A stretch of DNA of 64,000 nt from Streptomyces sp. TRM49041 (GCF_008271805.1 NZ_VSRY01000173.1:264765-328764); one strand, 5' to 3'; counted from the first letter of the stretch, positions 17,316-26,643 are shown. Translations and numbers: made by a program. The notes: generated from the sequence alone by a model not told the origin.

Positions 17316-18686
17316 CTATGCGAGGGCGCCGACGCGGTGAGCGAAGACCCGTACACCGGGGAGGGTGCGGTCGTGCCGCATCAGGTGGGCGGCCATGATC
17401 TGGACTGAGCCGCGGCGGACCTCCTGTGGCGCTGCTTGCTCGGCGGCCAGAAGTGCCCGGTAGCAGCGGTCGGGTTTGCCCCATTGATCGAAGGCACGGG
17501 CGACGTCGATCCAGTATCGGGCCTGGCGTTCGGCGGTGGGCAGGGCAGAGGGGTCGATGAGGCGCGCGTGCTCGATGGCTTGGCCCGCGTCACCGAGCAG
17601 ATGGCTGATCGAGACCTGGTGGAGGAGAACCTGGCTGTGGCCGAAGACGGTGCCGCGTAGCAGTGCGTCGTGGCCGAGTTGCCCGGCGGTGGCTTCGGCT
17701 TCGGCGATGAGGGCGTGTGCGGTGTGCCGGTCGCCTTGCTTGGCTGCGGTGTAGGCGGCCGTGGCGTACAGATTGCCCTGGACGGAGAGCCGTTCGGTGA
17801 TCTCGGTGGTGCGGTCGGCGGTCAGTTGTTGGGCGGCGGTGACGGCCACGTCGGTGGCGCGTGCGTGGTGTCCCTGGCGGCGCCAGGCGGAGGAGACCAT
17901 GCGGTGGGCTTCGGCGACGGTGAGGGCGTCCGCGCCGCCGAGTGCCGCGGTGAGGGCCCGGTCGGCAGTGACGGCGGCCAGGCCGTCTTCGCCGAGCTTG
18001 ATGCAGAGTCGGGTGGCAGTCGTATAGAGCTCGGCGACTGCGGTCGCCGCCTGCTCCGAGTGCCCGTGGGCGCCGAGGGCCTGGGCGAGGGTGATCCGGG
18101 CCGGGAGTGCGCGGGCGAGGGTGTCATAGCGGCAGGCGCTGAAGTCGCCTCGGGAGGCGTTCACCGCCGCGGTGACGGCTGACGGAGTGGGGTCCGGAGT
18201 GACGGGATGGATGTGCTGCCGGTGAAGCAGGAGGTCTTCCAAGCCGGACAGGCTCGGTTGTGCCGGGGCATGGACGGCGGCTGACGGTCCGAGGACCGCG
18301 CTGGTGGTGACTCCGGCCAGGCCTGCCAGGAGCTTTCGGCGTCGCACCGGGTCGTCTCCCTCTTCGCCGAACAGGGTTTGCGTACTCACCCTAGTGGCAC
18401 CGGCTGGGTTTGAGGCGGCTCGCTGCTGTTGCGGAGCGAGGCCGAGTAAGTGCGGAGGGATGTCGAGGCAGGCGGCGAGGTTCTGGAGCAACAGCATGTC
18501 GCGCATGGGCTGCTTGCCGCGTTCCATCCGCGACAGAGAGGCGGCGGTATAGCCGACCTGCTTGCCCAGTTCGGCGAGTGTGATGTCGGCCGCGCGGCGG
18601 GCCAACCGGACGATCGCGCCGGCATCCCGGTGGGCGAGCGCGTCACGCATAGCCGCGGAACGCCAGATCGGATGGGTGTTGTCCAC
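17316..18686 (-). CDS. XRE-type helix-turn-helix regulator with C-terminal TPR-like domain
   Basis: A 456-residue protein. Residues about 20-77 form the HTH: IVRLARRAADITLAELGKQV then GYTAASLSRMERGKQPMRD. A linker with RRRKLLAGLAGVTTSAVLGP follows, and the remainder is alpha-helical TPR-like sequence (HRMVSSAWRRQGHHARATDV, RYWIDVARAFDQWGKPDRCY). This architecture is common among actinomycete regulators. GTG 18686 is preceded by GGAGGAGGTGAG. It is divergent from the small gene and epimerase, and is the natural candidate to regulate them. Confidence 0.83.
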   Translation of the reverse strand: MDNTHPIWRSAAMRDALAHRDAGAIVRLARRAADITLAELGKQVGYTAASLSRMERGKQPMRDMLLLQNLAACLDIPPHLLGLAPQQQRAASNPAGATRVSTQTLFGEEGDDPVRRRKLLAGLAGVTTSAVLGPSAAVHAPAQPSLSGLEDLLLHRQHIHPVTPDPTPSAVTAAVNASRGDFSACRYDTLARALPARITLAQALGAHGHSEQAATAVAELYTTATRLCIKLGEDGLAAVTADRALTAALGGADALTVAEAHRMVSSAWRRQGHHARATDVAVTAAQQLTADRTTEITERLSVQGNLYATAAYTAAKQGDRHTAHALIAEAEATAGQLGHDALLRGTVFGHSQVLLHQVSISHLLGDAGQAIEHARLIDPSALPTAERQARYWIDVARAFDQWGKPDRCYRALLAAEQAAPQEVRRGSVQIMAAHLMRHDRTLPGVRVFAHRVGALA

Positions 18687-18881
18687 GACTCACCTCCTCC
18701 CGGGCTCATTGTCCCGTCAAACCGGCCTCCAGCACGAGAAGTTGCAAGCCGTTTACGCCCGGTGCAAACCGTGTGCGCGCCGAGGGGCCGCACCTCCCCT
18801 CGCCGGGCGGGTTGCTGTGTCCTTGTGACCACGAACGGCGCATCAGAGCGGGCCGCAGGCCATCCCCGAAGGGAGAGCGAG

Positions 18882-19124
18882 ATGAACGAGACCCCGGCTG
18901 CCCAAGGTGTATGGGCGTCGATCACCCACGCGAGGCCGCTGAAGCGGGACGCGGCGTACGACCACCGCGCCGAGCAGGCCGTCCTGGACATCGAGATCCA
19001 CCACACCGACGGCCGGACCGTTCAGTCGGTGCTCGTCTTGACCCCGGACCAGGTGGAGCTGTACGCCATCCAGTTCGAGCAGCTCATCGTCAAGCGCGAG
19101 CAGGCCCGCCAGGCGACCCGGTGA
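18882..19124 (+). CDS. Small conserved-looking protein of unknown function
   Basis: An 80-residue protein, ATG 18882 behind GGGAGAG. It shows an alternating strand pattern (AVLDIEIHHTDGRTVQSVLV then LTPDQVELYAIQFEQLI) and ends in a charged helix. There is no signal peptide or membrane segment. It is 25 bp upstream of the epimerase and probably co-transcribed. The family is not recognised. Confidence 0.65.
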   Translation: MNETPAAQGVWASITHARPLKRDAAYDHRAEQAVLDIEIHHTDGRTVQSVLVLTPDQVELYAIQFEQLIVKREQARQATR

Positions 19125-19149
19125 CACCGCACCACGACATGGAGGCACC

Positions 19150-20253
19150 GTGTACGACATCCAGTTGAAGGAACTCGCCGACCGGACCGTGCTGGTCACC
19201 GGCGGAGCCGGGCTGATCGGCAGCCGTATCGCCGCCTGCCTGCGCAAGGCGGGAGCCCGGCCGATCCTGCTGTGCACGATGGACGCCTACCCCCGCAACA
19301 CCTACCGCGACCTGTTCGGGATCGACCCCACCGACCCGGATGTCATCGTCGGCAACATCCAGAATCCGGATGTGATCAGGAAGGCGGTGGCCGAATCCGA
19401 CTACGTGATCCACGCCGCCGCCCTTGCCGATGTCGCCGCCTGCACCCGCAAGCCCATGGCGGCGATCCGCACCAACATCACCGGCACCCAGGTACTGCTG
19501 GACGCGGTGGCCGCCTGCGAGCGGACCCGCCGGCTCGTCTTCGTCTCCTCCGCCAGCGTCTACGGCAACGGTAACCCGGAAGACCCGCCGCGCCCGTGCG
19601 AGGAGTACCGGACCGTGCGCCAGCTGCTGGAGGCCGTCTACGGTCGGGTGCCGCCGCGGTTCTACGAGCACACGCAACTGCGGCCGATGTCCGTCTATGC
19701 CAACACCAAGGCGTGGGGCGAGACACAGACCGCTCTCACGCTGGGTGCCGTGGGCACCTCGTACACGGTCGTGCGGTATTTCTCCGTCTACGGAGAGCCG
19801 CAGGTCATCAAAGAGAACAGCCATTCGTGGGTGGTCGCATGGTTCGCCACCCGCGCCGCCCTGGGGCTGCCCCTGCACCTCAACGGCGGCGGCCACCAGA
19901 TTCGGGACCTGGCCCACGTCGAGGACATCGCCGCCGCCACCGTGCGGGCCCTTATCGCCCCGCGAGCCCACAACGAGACGATCAACATCGGCACCGGCAT
20001 CCCCACCAGCATCCGCACCGTGGCCGAGCTGGTCGCCGAGCAGTACCCGGGCACCCGGTTCGTGGAGACGCCGATGCCCCCCGGTGACCCGCTCGGCGGC
20101 TACGCGTCCACACACCGTTTGGAAGCGGTACTCGGCTGGCGGCCGACCATCACCGTCAAGGACGGGGTGGCCCGCTACGCGGACTGGCTGGGCAAGACCC
20201 CCGAGGCCATCCCCACATGGCTGCGGACCCGGTCCAAGGCCACGACCGCCTGA
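19150..20253 (+). CDS. NAD-dependent epimerase/dehydratase (extended SDR)
   Basis: A 367-residue nucleotide-sugar-type enzyme. The NAD loop is VLVTGGAGLIGSRIA (residues about 14-28). The catalytic serine region is RLVFVSSASVYGNG and the YxxxK pair is SVYANTKAWGE. GGGHQIRDLAHVEDIAAATV and TINIGTGIPTSIRTVAELV are sugar-epimerase C-terminal blocks. Its stop TGA abuts the convergent glycosyltransferase stop exactly (TGATCA). With the neighbouring GT2 and acyltransferase it suggests making and attaching a modified sugar. Confidence 0.87.
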   Translation: MYDIQLKELADRTVLVTGGAGLIGSRIAACLRKAGARPILLCTMDAYPRNTYRDLFGIDPTDPDVIVGNIQNPDVIRKAVAESDYVIHAAALADVAACTRKPMAAIRTNITGTQVLLDAVAACERTRRLVFVSSASVYGNGNPEDPPRPCEEYRTVRQLLEAVYGRVPPRFYEHTQLRPMSVYANTKAWGETQTALTLGAVGTSYTVVRYFSVYGEPQVIKENSHSWVVAWFATRAALGLPLHLNGGGHQIRDLAHVEDIAAATVRALIAPRAHNETINIGTGIPTSIRTVAELVAEQYPGTRFVETPMPPGDPLGGYASTHRLEAVLGWRPTITVKDGVARYADWLGKTPEAIPTWLRTRSKATTA

Positions 20254-21129
20254 TCAGATGACCGGCGGCCGCCCCAGGCGGGCCATCCGCCACACCGTGG
20301 ACCACCGGATCGGCCGACGAGGCGGGCACGGGGTGCGAAGGCCCTCGGCGAACCCGCCGAACCAGGCCCTCAGCCCCGCCGCCGACCGTGTGCGGGCCAC
20401 GGTCATCACAGTCCAGACACCCAGGTAGACGGGAACGAGGAGGGCGGGAAGGTGCCGCTTGGCAAGCCAGACCCGATTACGGGCGACCATGCGGTGGAAG
20501 ACCGCGTGCCGGGTCGGCGACGTCCACGGATGCTGGAGCACCAGCTCCGGCTCGTAGAGCACCTTCCATCCCGCGTCCAGGGCACGCCAAGCCAGGTCGG
20601 TCTCCTCGTGCGCGTAGAAGAACGGCTCGGGCCAGTCACCGATCTGGTCCAGCATCCGCATGGACAGCCCGTGCCCGCCGCCGAGAAACGTGGTCACCAG
20701 CCCGCCGCGCATCGGATCCGCCGCGCGCAGCCGTGGAACGTGACGGCGCTGGGTACGGCCTTGCTCGTCGGCGATGCGGAAACCGACGACGCCGAGCCGC
20801 TCGTCCGCCGCGTACAACTGAGCAAGCCGGGAGAAGACGTCCGGGCTGATCAGCAGACCGTCATCGTCCAGGTCCACCACCACATCGACATCGCCGAACT
20901 CCCGCAGTCGGGCCAGTGCGACGTTCCTGCCGCCCGCCACCCCCAGGTTCTCCGGCAGTTCGACACCGGTCACCCCCTCCGGCAGGGGCGGCAGCGGCGA
21001 ACCGTTGCCGACGACCACCACCCGCGCCGCAGGCGTTTCCTGCCCGGCGACCGATGCCAGGAGGCCGGCCAGCTCGGTGGGCCGCGTGCCCATGGTCAAG
21101 ACGGCGACGCCAACGCGCGGGTGACGCAC
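20254..21129 (-). CDS. Family 2 glycosyltransferase
   Basis: A 291-residue GT-A fold enzyme. VGVAVLTMGTRPTELAGLLA starts the fold. VVVVGNGS and VELPENLGVAGGRNVAL are the nucleotide-sugar face, and VVVDLDDDGLL is the metal-binding DxD. FLGGGHGLSMRMLDQIGDWP and FFYAHEETDLAWRALDAGWK are the acceptor-side blocks with the catalytic ED pair, as in rhamnosyltransferase-like GT2s. The C-terminus has an amphipathic or membrane segment (PALLVPVYLGVWTVMTVA). GTG 21129 is preceded by GGAGGG. It is divergent from the acyltransferase gene. Confidence 0.87.
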   Translation of the reverse strand: MRHPRVGVAVLTMGTRPTELAGLLASVAGQETPAARVVVVGNGSPLPPLPEGVTGVELPENLGVAGGRNVALARLREFGDVDVVVDLDDDGLLISPDVFSRLAQLYAADERLGVVGFRIADEQGRTQRRHVPRLRAADPMRGGLVTTFLGGGHGLSMRMLDQIGDWPEPFFYAHEETDLAWRALDAGWKVLYEPELVLQHPWTSPTRHAVFHRMVARNRVWLAKRHLPALLVPVYLGVWTVMTVARTRSAAGLRAWFGGFAEGLRTPCPPRRPIRWSTVWRMARLGRPPVI

Positions 21130-21216
21130 AGAACACCCTCCGTTCCTCGGGGTCGGTGCCGTTGATGCTAGCCGCCCAGAGAAACGGCCACCGACCACAC
21201 CACCGGAAGGCCACCG

Positions 21217-22026
21217 ATGCCCACCATCCGCCTTGGCGACTACCTCACCGTTTCCACCAGCGGAATGCTGGAAGGCACTCCGTACCAGCATTTGGAGAAG
21301 ACCGAGCTGGCCGACTTGCTCGCGCTGTGGGAGGACTGGCACCGCCAGGCCCTCGTCCGGCTCGCGCACCGCATCCACCCCACCGCGCAGATCCACCCGA
21401 CTGCAATCATCGGGGACGACGTCATCATCGGCCCCCACGTACGCGTATGGGAGTTCTCCACGGTCCGCGCCGGCTCCGTGCTGTGCTCGGACGTCTCGGT
21501 CGGTTTCAACTGCGAGGTCACCCGCTCCTTCGTTGGCGAGCGGGCTATCCTTGGCCACCGCATAGGTGTCAACCGCACCGTCGTCGGTGCCGACGCCCAC
21601 CTGTCCGCCAACCTGACCGTCGCGGCCATCAGCATGTGGAGCCCCCACATGAGCAACCCCGAACGGGAGATCATCCTGCGTACCCCCGGCGGCCTCTACC
21701 GCTGCGGCACAGCGCAGTTCGGCGCACTGATCGGCGACCGGGTCCAGACAGGCAACAGCATCAGCCTCGGCCCCGGCCTCGTGCTCGGCCGCGACTGCCG
21801 GATCGCCAGCGGCGTCACCCTCGCCGCACGCACCATCCCCGACCACAGTGTCATCACCGCCCCTCACACTTCTGACGTCCACGTCCGGCAGCGACCCGCA
21901 CATCGCGGGATCCTCCAATACGGCGACGGATCACCGGCGGAGGTCGACGCCGAGGTCACCGCCGAAGCTCTCCGGCTCGCTCAGCACCCTGGTGTTTCAC
22001 CCGAACCCACGAATGCACAGACCTGA
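21217..22026 (+). CDS. Left-handed beta-helix (hexapeptide-repeat) acyltransferase-like protein
   Basis: A 269-residue protein with many isoleucine-patch hexapeptides: IHPTAQIHPTAIIGDDVIIG, PHVRVWEFSTVRAGSVLCSD, RAILGHRIGVNRTVVGADAH and later ALIGDRVQTGNSISLGPGLV. These form the trimeric beta-helix of sugar O/N-acyltransferases. An N-terminal helical arm of about 50 residues precedes it. The protein probably acylates the sugar made by the adjacent epimerase/GT2. The right edge of the island lies between this stop and the LacI gene; nothing else is visible in 22027-22199. Confidence 0.8.
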   Translation: MPTIRLGDYLTVSTSGMLEGTPYQHLEKTELADLLALWEDWHRQALVRLAHRIHPTAQIHPTAIIGDDVIIGPHVRVWEFSTVRAGSVLCSDVSVGFNCEVTRSFVGERAILGHRIGVNRTVVGADAHLSANLTVAAISMWSPHMSNPEREIILRTPGGLYRCGTAQFGALIGDRVQTGNSISLGPGLVLGRDCRIASGVTLAARTIPDHSVITAPHTSDVHVRQRPAHRGILQYGDGSPAEVDAEVTAEALRLAQHPGVSPEPTNAQT

Positions 22027-22199
22027 AGCACATCGTTGGACCCGGGTGCGCGCTGAATAGTCCTCGGCTTCACTGAGCGCGTGGGGATCTCAGCCCTGCT
22101 CTTGTACGGATGGTGCCGCCCGACACACAGCTGCGCGCGTAGTCGGAGTGGCGCCAAGTCAGGGTGAGCCCTCCGAAGGCCGTCCCCTACGCGCAGGGC

Positions 22200-23246
22200 T
22201 CACGCCGAGGCCCGGCGGACCAGTTCCGTCGGTGTGATGACCGAGCCCGGGGTGGCCGCCGCCTCGGGCTCGCCGTGCTGGTTGAGGGTGCGCATCAGCA
22301 GACGGACCATCAGGCGGCCCATGCCCTCGATGTCCTGGCGGACCGTCGTCAGGGGCGGGTCCGTGGCCTCGGCGACCGACGCCATGTCGTCGAAGCCGAC
22401 GAGCGCCACGTCCTCGGGCACGCGTAGCCCGCGCTCGCGGAGTACGCGCAGGGCGCCCGACGCCATCAGGTCGTTGGCCGCGAAGACAGCGTCCAGGCCC
22501 GGGCGCCGTTCCAGCAGTTCGGCCATGGCGTGGGCGCCGCTCTCCTCGGTGAAGTCGCCCTGCGCCACCAGGCCCGGGTCGGCGTCGAGCATCACGTCGC
22601 GGTAGCCGTCCAGCCGGTCCATCGACGACGTCTGGTCGCGCGGCCCCGCGATGTGCGCGATCCGCTCGCGGCCCCGCGCCAGCAGGTACCGCACGGCCTC
22701 CCGCGCGCCGCCCCGGTTGTCGGCGTCCACGTACGGCACCGCCAGTTCCCCGCTCGCGCCCGGCCAGCCCGGGCGGCCGCCGAACACGGTCGGCACCTGC
22801 ACGCGGCGGACGATCGACGGCAACTCGTCGTCGTTGTGGACCGAGAAGGCGAGGGCGCCGTCGACGTGGCCGCCGCCCAGGTAACGGGCGATCCGCTCGT
22901 AGTCGCCGGCGCCCTCCACCCACAGCAGCACCAGCTGCGAGTCGTGCGCGGTCAGCTCGCGGCTGATACCGCGCACCTGCTGCTCGAAGAACGGGTCCGA
23001 GAAGATCCGGAACTCCGGCTCGGCGATGATCACGGCCACCGCGCCGTTGCGCCGGGTCACCAGGGTGCGCGCCGCGTGGTTCGGGACGTAGCCGAGCTCC
23101 TCGACGGCCCGCCGCACCCGCTCCACCAGAGGCTGGCGCACCCCCTCCCCGCCGTTGACGACGCGGGAGACCGTCGCCCGGGAGACCCCGGCGCGGGCCG
23201 CGACGGCTTCGAGGGTGGGACGGGCCCCAGGGGTCGGATCGGGCAA
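22200..23246 (-). CDS. LacI family transcriptional repressor (CebR-like)
   Basis: A 348-residue repressor. The HTH reads PTLEAVAARAGVSRATVSRV then VNGGEGVRQP, with hinge VPNHAARTLVTRR, followed by a periplasmic-binding-like sensor domain (VAVIIAEPEFRIFSDPFFEQ, AVFAANDLMASGALRVLRER, LTTVRQDIEGMGRLMVRLL). I chose TTG 23246 because GAGGAG lies just upstream and the family N-terminus fits; an in-frame GTG at 23324 would overlap the operator. Its promoter carries the same palindrome as the glucoside operon about 8 kb away, so that operon is its likely target. Confidence 0.9.
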   Translation of the reverse strand: MPDPTPGARPTLEAVAARAGVSRATVSRVVNGGEGVRQPLVERVRRAVEELGYVPNHAARTLVTRRNGAVAVIIAEPEFRIFSDPFFEQQVRGISRELTAHDSQLVLLWVEGAGDYERIARYLGGGHVDGALAFSVHNDDELPSIVRRVQVPTVFGGRPGWPGASGELAVPYVDADNRGGAREAVRYLLARGRERIAHIAGPRDQTSSMDRLDGYRDVMLDADPGLVAQGDFTEESGAHAMAELLERRPGLDAVFAANDLMASGALRVLRERGLRVPEDVALVGFDDMASVAEATDPPLTTVRQDIEGMGRLMVRLLMRTLNQHGEPEAAATPGSVITPTELVRRASA

Positions 23247-23309
23247 GGCGAGCTCCTCGGGCGGTGCGGCGGGGCGTACGCCAGTCAGAATATCCGGTCT
23301 TCGAGGGAG

Positions 23310-23323
23310 AGAGAGCGCTCTCA
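23310..23323. promoter_or_regulatory. LacI/CebR-like operator before the repressor gene
   Basis: AGAGAGCGCTCTCA shares the GAGAGCGCTCTC core with the operators at 15340 and 15492. It lies 64 bp upstream of the repressor start, which suggests autoregulation and identifies the target operon. Confidence 0.75.
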
Positions 23324-23444
23324 CTCTTGTTGCTCGTCTCGCTCCTCCCGTCCTCCTGCCCCGGCCTCCCCGCGCCCCCCTGGCCGCCCCGCGCCCCCCT
23401 GGCCGCCCGGCTCGGCCCCGGCCGCCCCGACGCGCGTCAGCTCA

Positions 23445-24980
23445 TCAGTGGTCCCGGCCCGTCCCGTCTCCGCTGTCGTGGACGCTGTTGGTCTCGGCGA
23501 TCTTCCGCCACGACTTCGGCGGCGCCACGCCCCCGCCGCCGGCCACCGACGGGCGGGTGATCCTCGACGCCCCGGCGGACGACATGCCCGGCTTCGACGG
23601 CTGGTACAGCCAGGTGTCGAAGAGCGTGCCGAGCCGCTCGCCGGAGATCCGCTCCGCGTACGAGACGAAGTCGGCCACCTTCGCGTTGCCGTACGCGCGC
23701 TCGGTCGGCCAGCCCTTCAGGACGCGGAAGAAGTCCTTGTCGCCGATCTCGTCGCGGAGGGCCTGGAGCGCCAGGGCGCCCCGGTCGTAGACGGCTATGT
23801 GGAACTGGTTGTCGGGGCCCGGATCGCCCGGCTCGACCGTCCAGAACGGGTCGTCGGCGGCACGCGTGGCGTACACCCAGTCCGCCAGCTCCCGCGCCGT
23901 GCCCTCGCCCTCCCGCTCGGACCACAGCCACTGGCTGTAGCGGGCGAAGCCCTCGTTGATCCAGATGTCCTTCCAGCCCTCGACCGAGACGCTGTCCCCG
24001 TACCACTGGTGGGCCAGCTCGTGCACGACCACCGACACGTTGGAGCCGTTCGCGAACTGACGCGGGCTGTAGAACGGCCTGGTCTGCGTCTCCAGCGCGT
24101 AGCCGCTGCGCACGTTGGGGACGTAGCCGCCGAGCGCGTTGAACGGGTACGGGCCGAAGATCTCCTCCAGCCACTCGGCGACCTCCGCCGTGCGCTCGAT
24201 GCTCGCGCGGGCGGCGCCCGCGTTCGCGCCGAGGTCCTTGCTGTAGGCGTTGAGGACGGGCAAGCCGTTCGCGGTCGTGTCGGTGGTGATGTCGAACCTG
24301 CCGACGGCCAGCGTGGCCAGATAGGTGGCCTGCGGCTTGTCGGAGCGCCAGTTGAACCGCGTCCAGCCGAGCCGTGAGTTCTGCGACCGCAGTACGCCGT
24401 TGCTGATGGCCTGCGTGCCGTCCGGGACGGCGACGGAGATGTCGAAGGTCGCCTTGTCGAGCGGGTGGTCGTTGGACGGGAACCACCACACGGCCGACTC
24501 CGGCTCCTGCGCGGCGACACCGCCGTCCGGGGTGCGGTGCCAGGCGGTCCACCCGTCGACCTTCAGCTCGGACGGCTTGCCCGAGTACCGCACGACGACC
24601 GAAACCGGTCGGTCCTTCGGCAGCGGGACGGCCGGGGTGACCTCCAGTTCCCGGCCCCCCGACGTCCTGAAGGCGGCCTTCCGGCCGTTCACCCGCACCT
24701 CGTGCGTCGTGAGCCCGAGGTCGAGGTTGAAGCGGGAGAGGTTCTGCGTCGGGGTGGCGAGGATCGTCGCGGTCCCCTCCAGCAGGTCCGTCTTCGGCCG
24801 GTACCTCAGCCGCAGGTCGTAGTGGGTGACGTCGTATCCGCCGTTGCCGCTCGCCGGATAGTAGGGGTCGCCGATACCCGGCGCTCCCGGCTCGAAGTCG
24901 GCGGCCGATGCCGGGATCGCCAGCATCAGGGAAGCCGCGATCGCGCCCGGGACGATCAGTCTGCGGTGCACGTATGACAC
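23445..24980 (-). CDS. Secreted M1 family zinc aminopeptidase
   Basis: A 511-residue exported metallopeptidase. The signal peptide ends at IPASAA (about residue 26). The zinc site is VVVHELAHQWYGDSV (HExxH) with the third ligand in WINEGFARYSQWLW 18 residues on. The substrate-binding block YALETQTRPFYSPRQF replaces the usual GAMEN motif, as in shorter secreted M1 enzymes. The C-terminal HEAT-like domain is absent, hence the short length. GTG 24980 is the start. The tail after YQPSKPGM is low-complexity and basic. Confidence 0.88.
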   Translation of the reverse strand: MSYVHRRLIVPGAIAASLMLAIPASAADFEPGAPGIGDPYYPASGNGGYDVTHYDLRLRYRPKTDLLEGTATILATPTQNLSRFNLDLGLTTHEVRVNGRKAAFRTSGGRELEVTPAVPLPKDRPVSVVVRYSGKPSELKVDGWTAWHRTPDGGVAAQEPESAVWWFPSNDHPLDKATFDISVAVPDGTQAISNGVLRSQNSRLGWTRFNWRSDKPQATYLATLAVGRFDITTDTTANGLPVLNAYSKDLGANAGAARASIERTAEVAEWLEEIFGPYPFNALGGYVPNVRSGYALETQTRPFYSPRQFANGSNVSVVVHELAHQWYGDSVSVEGWKDIWINEGFARYSQWLWSEREGEGTARELADWVYATRAADDPFWTVEPGDPGPDNQFHIAVYDRGALALQALRDEIGDKDFFRVLKGWPTERAYGNAKVADFVSYAERISGERLGTLFDTWLYQPSKPGMSSAGASRITRPSVAGGGGVAPPKSWRKIAETNSVHDSGDGTGRDH

Positions 24981-25199
24981 TCCAAGTCGTAGGGACGACA
25001 GATGGTCTGCATGACATTCAGCTCATTCGCCGCAGTCATGTCCATGGCCCCGCGCATCCCACGATCGCCATCCGGCCGACCTGGCCACCCCGTGCCCGCC
25101 GTGTTCCGACTGTCGCTCTTCTCCCTCAATCGTCCGCTTTGCAAAGGGAGTTGACCACAGTGCCGTCCGCCCGCGCCGATACGAGCAGGGGCGATCCCC

Positions 25200-25640
25200 A
25201 TGGCGAGCAGAAGCCTGGTCGTGGCGGCAACAGCCGTCCTGACATCCGTCCCGGTCCCGGCGGGCGGCGCCCACGGCGCCGAGCCCCCGCGCCCGGCGAG
25301 TCCCGGCCCGTCTACGCCTACGACGACGCCGTCCGCGAGTCCGTGTGAATGGCCACCGGCCTCGACGGCGACGGCGGTACGGACCGGATGGCCGCCGACA
25401 CATCCGGCCGCGCGAGGCCGCACAGCGTGACCGCTGGGTCCCGGTCGTCATGGACGCCGGCGCGTACTACTCCCGCGGGGGCGGCGAGGAGGCAACGCTC
25501 GGACGGCTGTGCCGACGTCGGCGGCGGTTCCGACAGCGTCTCCGCCAAGGCCGTCGTCGACTGGCCGAACGGCAGAGCCGGCGCCTGCACCACCCGCACC
25601 GACCAGTGGCAGGCCGCCCATGAGTCTTCGCTGCGCGAGT
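25200..25640 (+). pseudogene. Remnant of a secreted Xaa-Pro dipeptidyl-peptidase (S15) gene
   Basis: A signal peptide frame starts at 25200 (MASRSLVVAATAVLTSVPVP then AGGAHG). Recognisable S15 pieces follow in shifting frames: SRPVYAYDDAVRESV, then TGA where Trp is expected, MATGLDGDGGTDR, then IRPREAAQRDRWVPVVMDAG with AYYSRGG, then DGCADVGGGSDSVSAKAVVD with WPNGRA. At least three frameshifts, one nonsense codon and an internal deletion are needed. The catalytic Ser/Asp/His region is gone. It faces pxpC copy 1. Confidence 0.7.
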
Positions 25641-25725
25641 GTCGCGGCGGCCTGTCGAAGGGCGGCCGGCGCGGGGCCCGGCAGCGTCTCGCGTCCACCG
25701 ATCGACTTCCCGACATGCCCGCGCC

Positions 25726-26643
25726 TCAATCGCTCCCGAGGCTGTACGCATGGCCCGGTCGTGCCGAGCGCCGGGGCCGTTGGCGGATCGGGCTGAATCG
25801 GATCGGCAGCCCGGGGACGGCCTGGGCGGCCGCGGCCAGACGACTTTCGGGCACGACTCCGATGACGGGATAGCCGCCGGTGGTGGGGGAGTCCGCCAGG
25901 AAGACGACGGGTCTGCCCTCGGGTGGCACCTGAACGGCACCGACGACCATGCCCTCGCTGGCCATTTCACGGTGCACACTGCGCTCGAGAACGGGACCGT
26001 CCGTCCGCAGTGCGATGCGGTTGCTCTTGGAGGAGACCGAGAAGCGGGCGCTCGCGAGAGTGTCCACCGCGGCGCGTGTGAACCAGTCGTCCCGAGGGCC
26101 GAGGAGTACGGGAAGCACCAACTCGGACGGGGGCGCCTGCCATGCCACGGTGTCGGATCGCATCGGCCGACCGCCGGGAGCGCCCACGGGAAGGATGTCG
26201 CCGTCCTGGAGCGGGGCGGGGCCGAGGCCGGAGAGGAGATCGGTGGAGCGGCTGCCGAGGACGGACGGGACGGTGATGCCTCCGCTGACCGCGACGTAGC
26301 TGCGCAGGCCGCTCGTGACCGTGCCCACGTCCAGTACGGCGCCCGCGGGCAGGTACACCGGGTCGGCCCATGCTGCGGGTCGGCCGTCGACGCGTACCGG
26401 TGCGGGGGCGCCGGTCACGGCGACGAGCACGGGCCGGGTGGCGCGGACGGCCATGCCGGTGAGGGTGGTTTCCATGGTCGCCGCGTCGGCCGGGTTGCCT
26501 ACCAGCCGATTGGCCAGTCGGTGTGCCGGCTGGTCCATGGCGCCCGAGCGCGGTACACCGAGGCTGGCATGGCCGAACCGGCCGAGGTCCTGGACGGTGG
26601 TGAGGGCGCCGGCCCGTACGACTTCCATCTTGCCGCCGCTCAT
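25726..26643 (-). CDS. pxpC: 5-oxoprolinase subunit C (KipA/AHS2 family), copy 1
   Basis: A 305-residue subunit of ATP-dependent 5-oxoprolinase (pyroglutamate to glutamate), homologous to the AHS2 domain of allophanate hydrolase. MEVVRAGALTTVQDLGRFGH is the family opening. VAVTGAPAPVRVDGR, YVAVSGGITVPSVLGSRSTD, VLLGPRDDWFT and SNRIALRTDG follow, then MASEGMVVGAVQVPPEGRPV with DSPTTGGYPVIGVV. ATG 26643 overlaps the pxpB stop (ATGA). The C-terminal 20 residues differ from copy 2 and look like extension into noise. Confidence 0.92.
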   Translation of the reverse strand: MSGGKMEVVRAGALTTVQDLGRFGHASLGVPRSGAMDQPAHRLANRLVGNPADAATMETTLTGMAVRATRPVLVAVTGAPAPVRVDGRPAAWADPVYLPAGAVLDVGTVTSGLRSYVAVSGGITVPSVLGSRSTDLLSGLGPAPLQDGDILPVGAPGGRPMRSDTVAWQAPPSELVLPVLLGPRDDWFTRAAVDTLASARFSVSSKSNRIALRTDGPVLERSVHREMASEGMVVGAVQVPPEGRPVVFLADSPTTGGYPVIGVVPESRLAAAAQAVPGLPIRFSPIRQRPRRSARPGHAYSLGSD

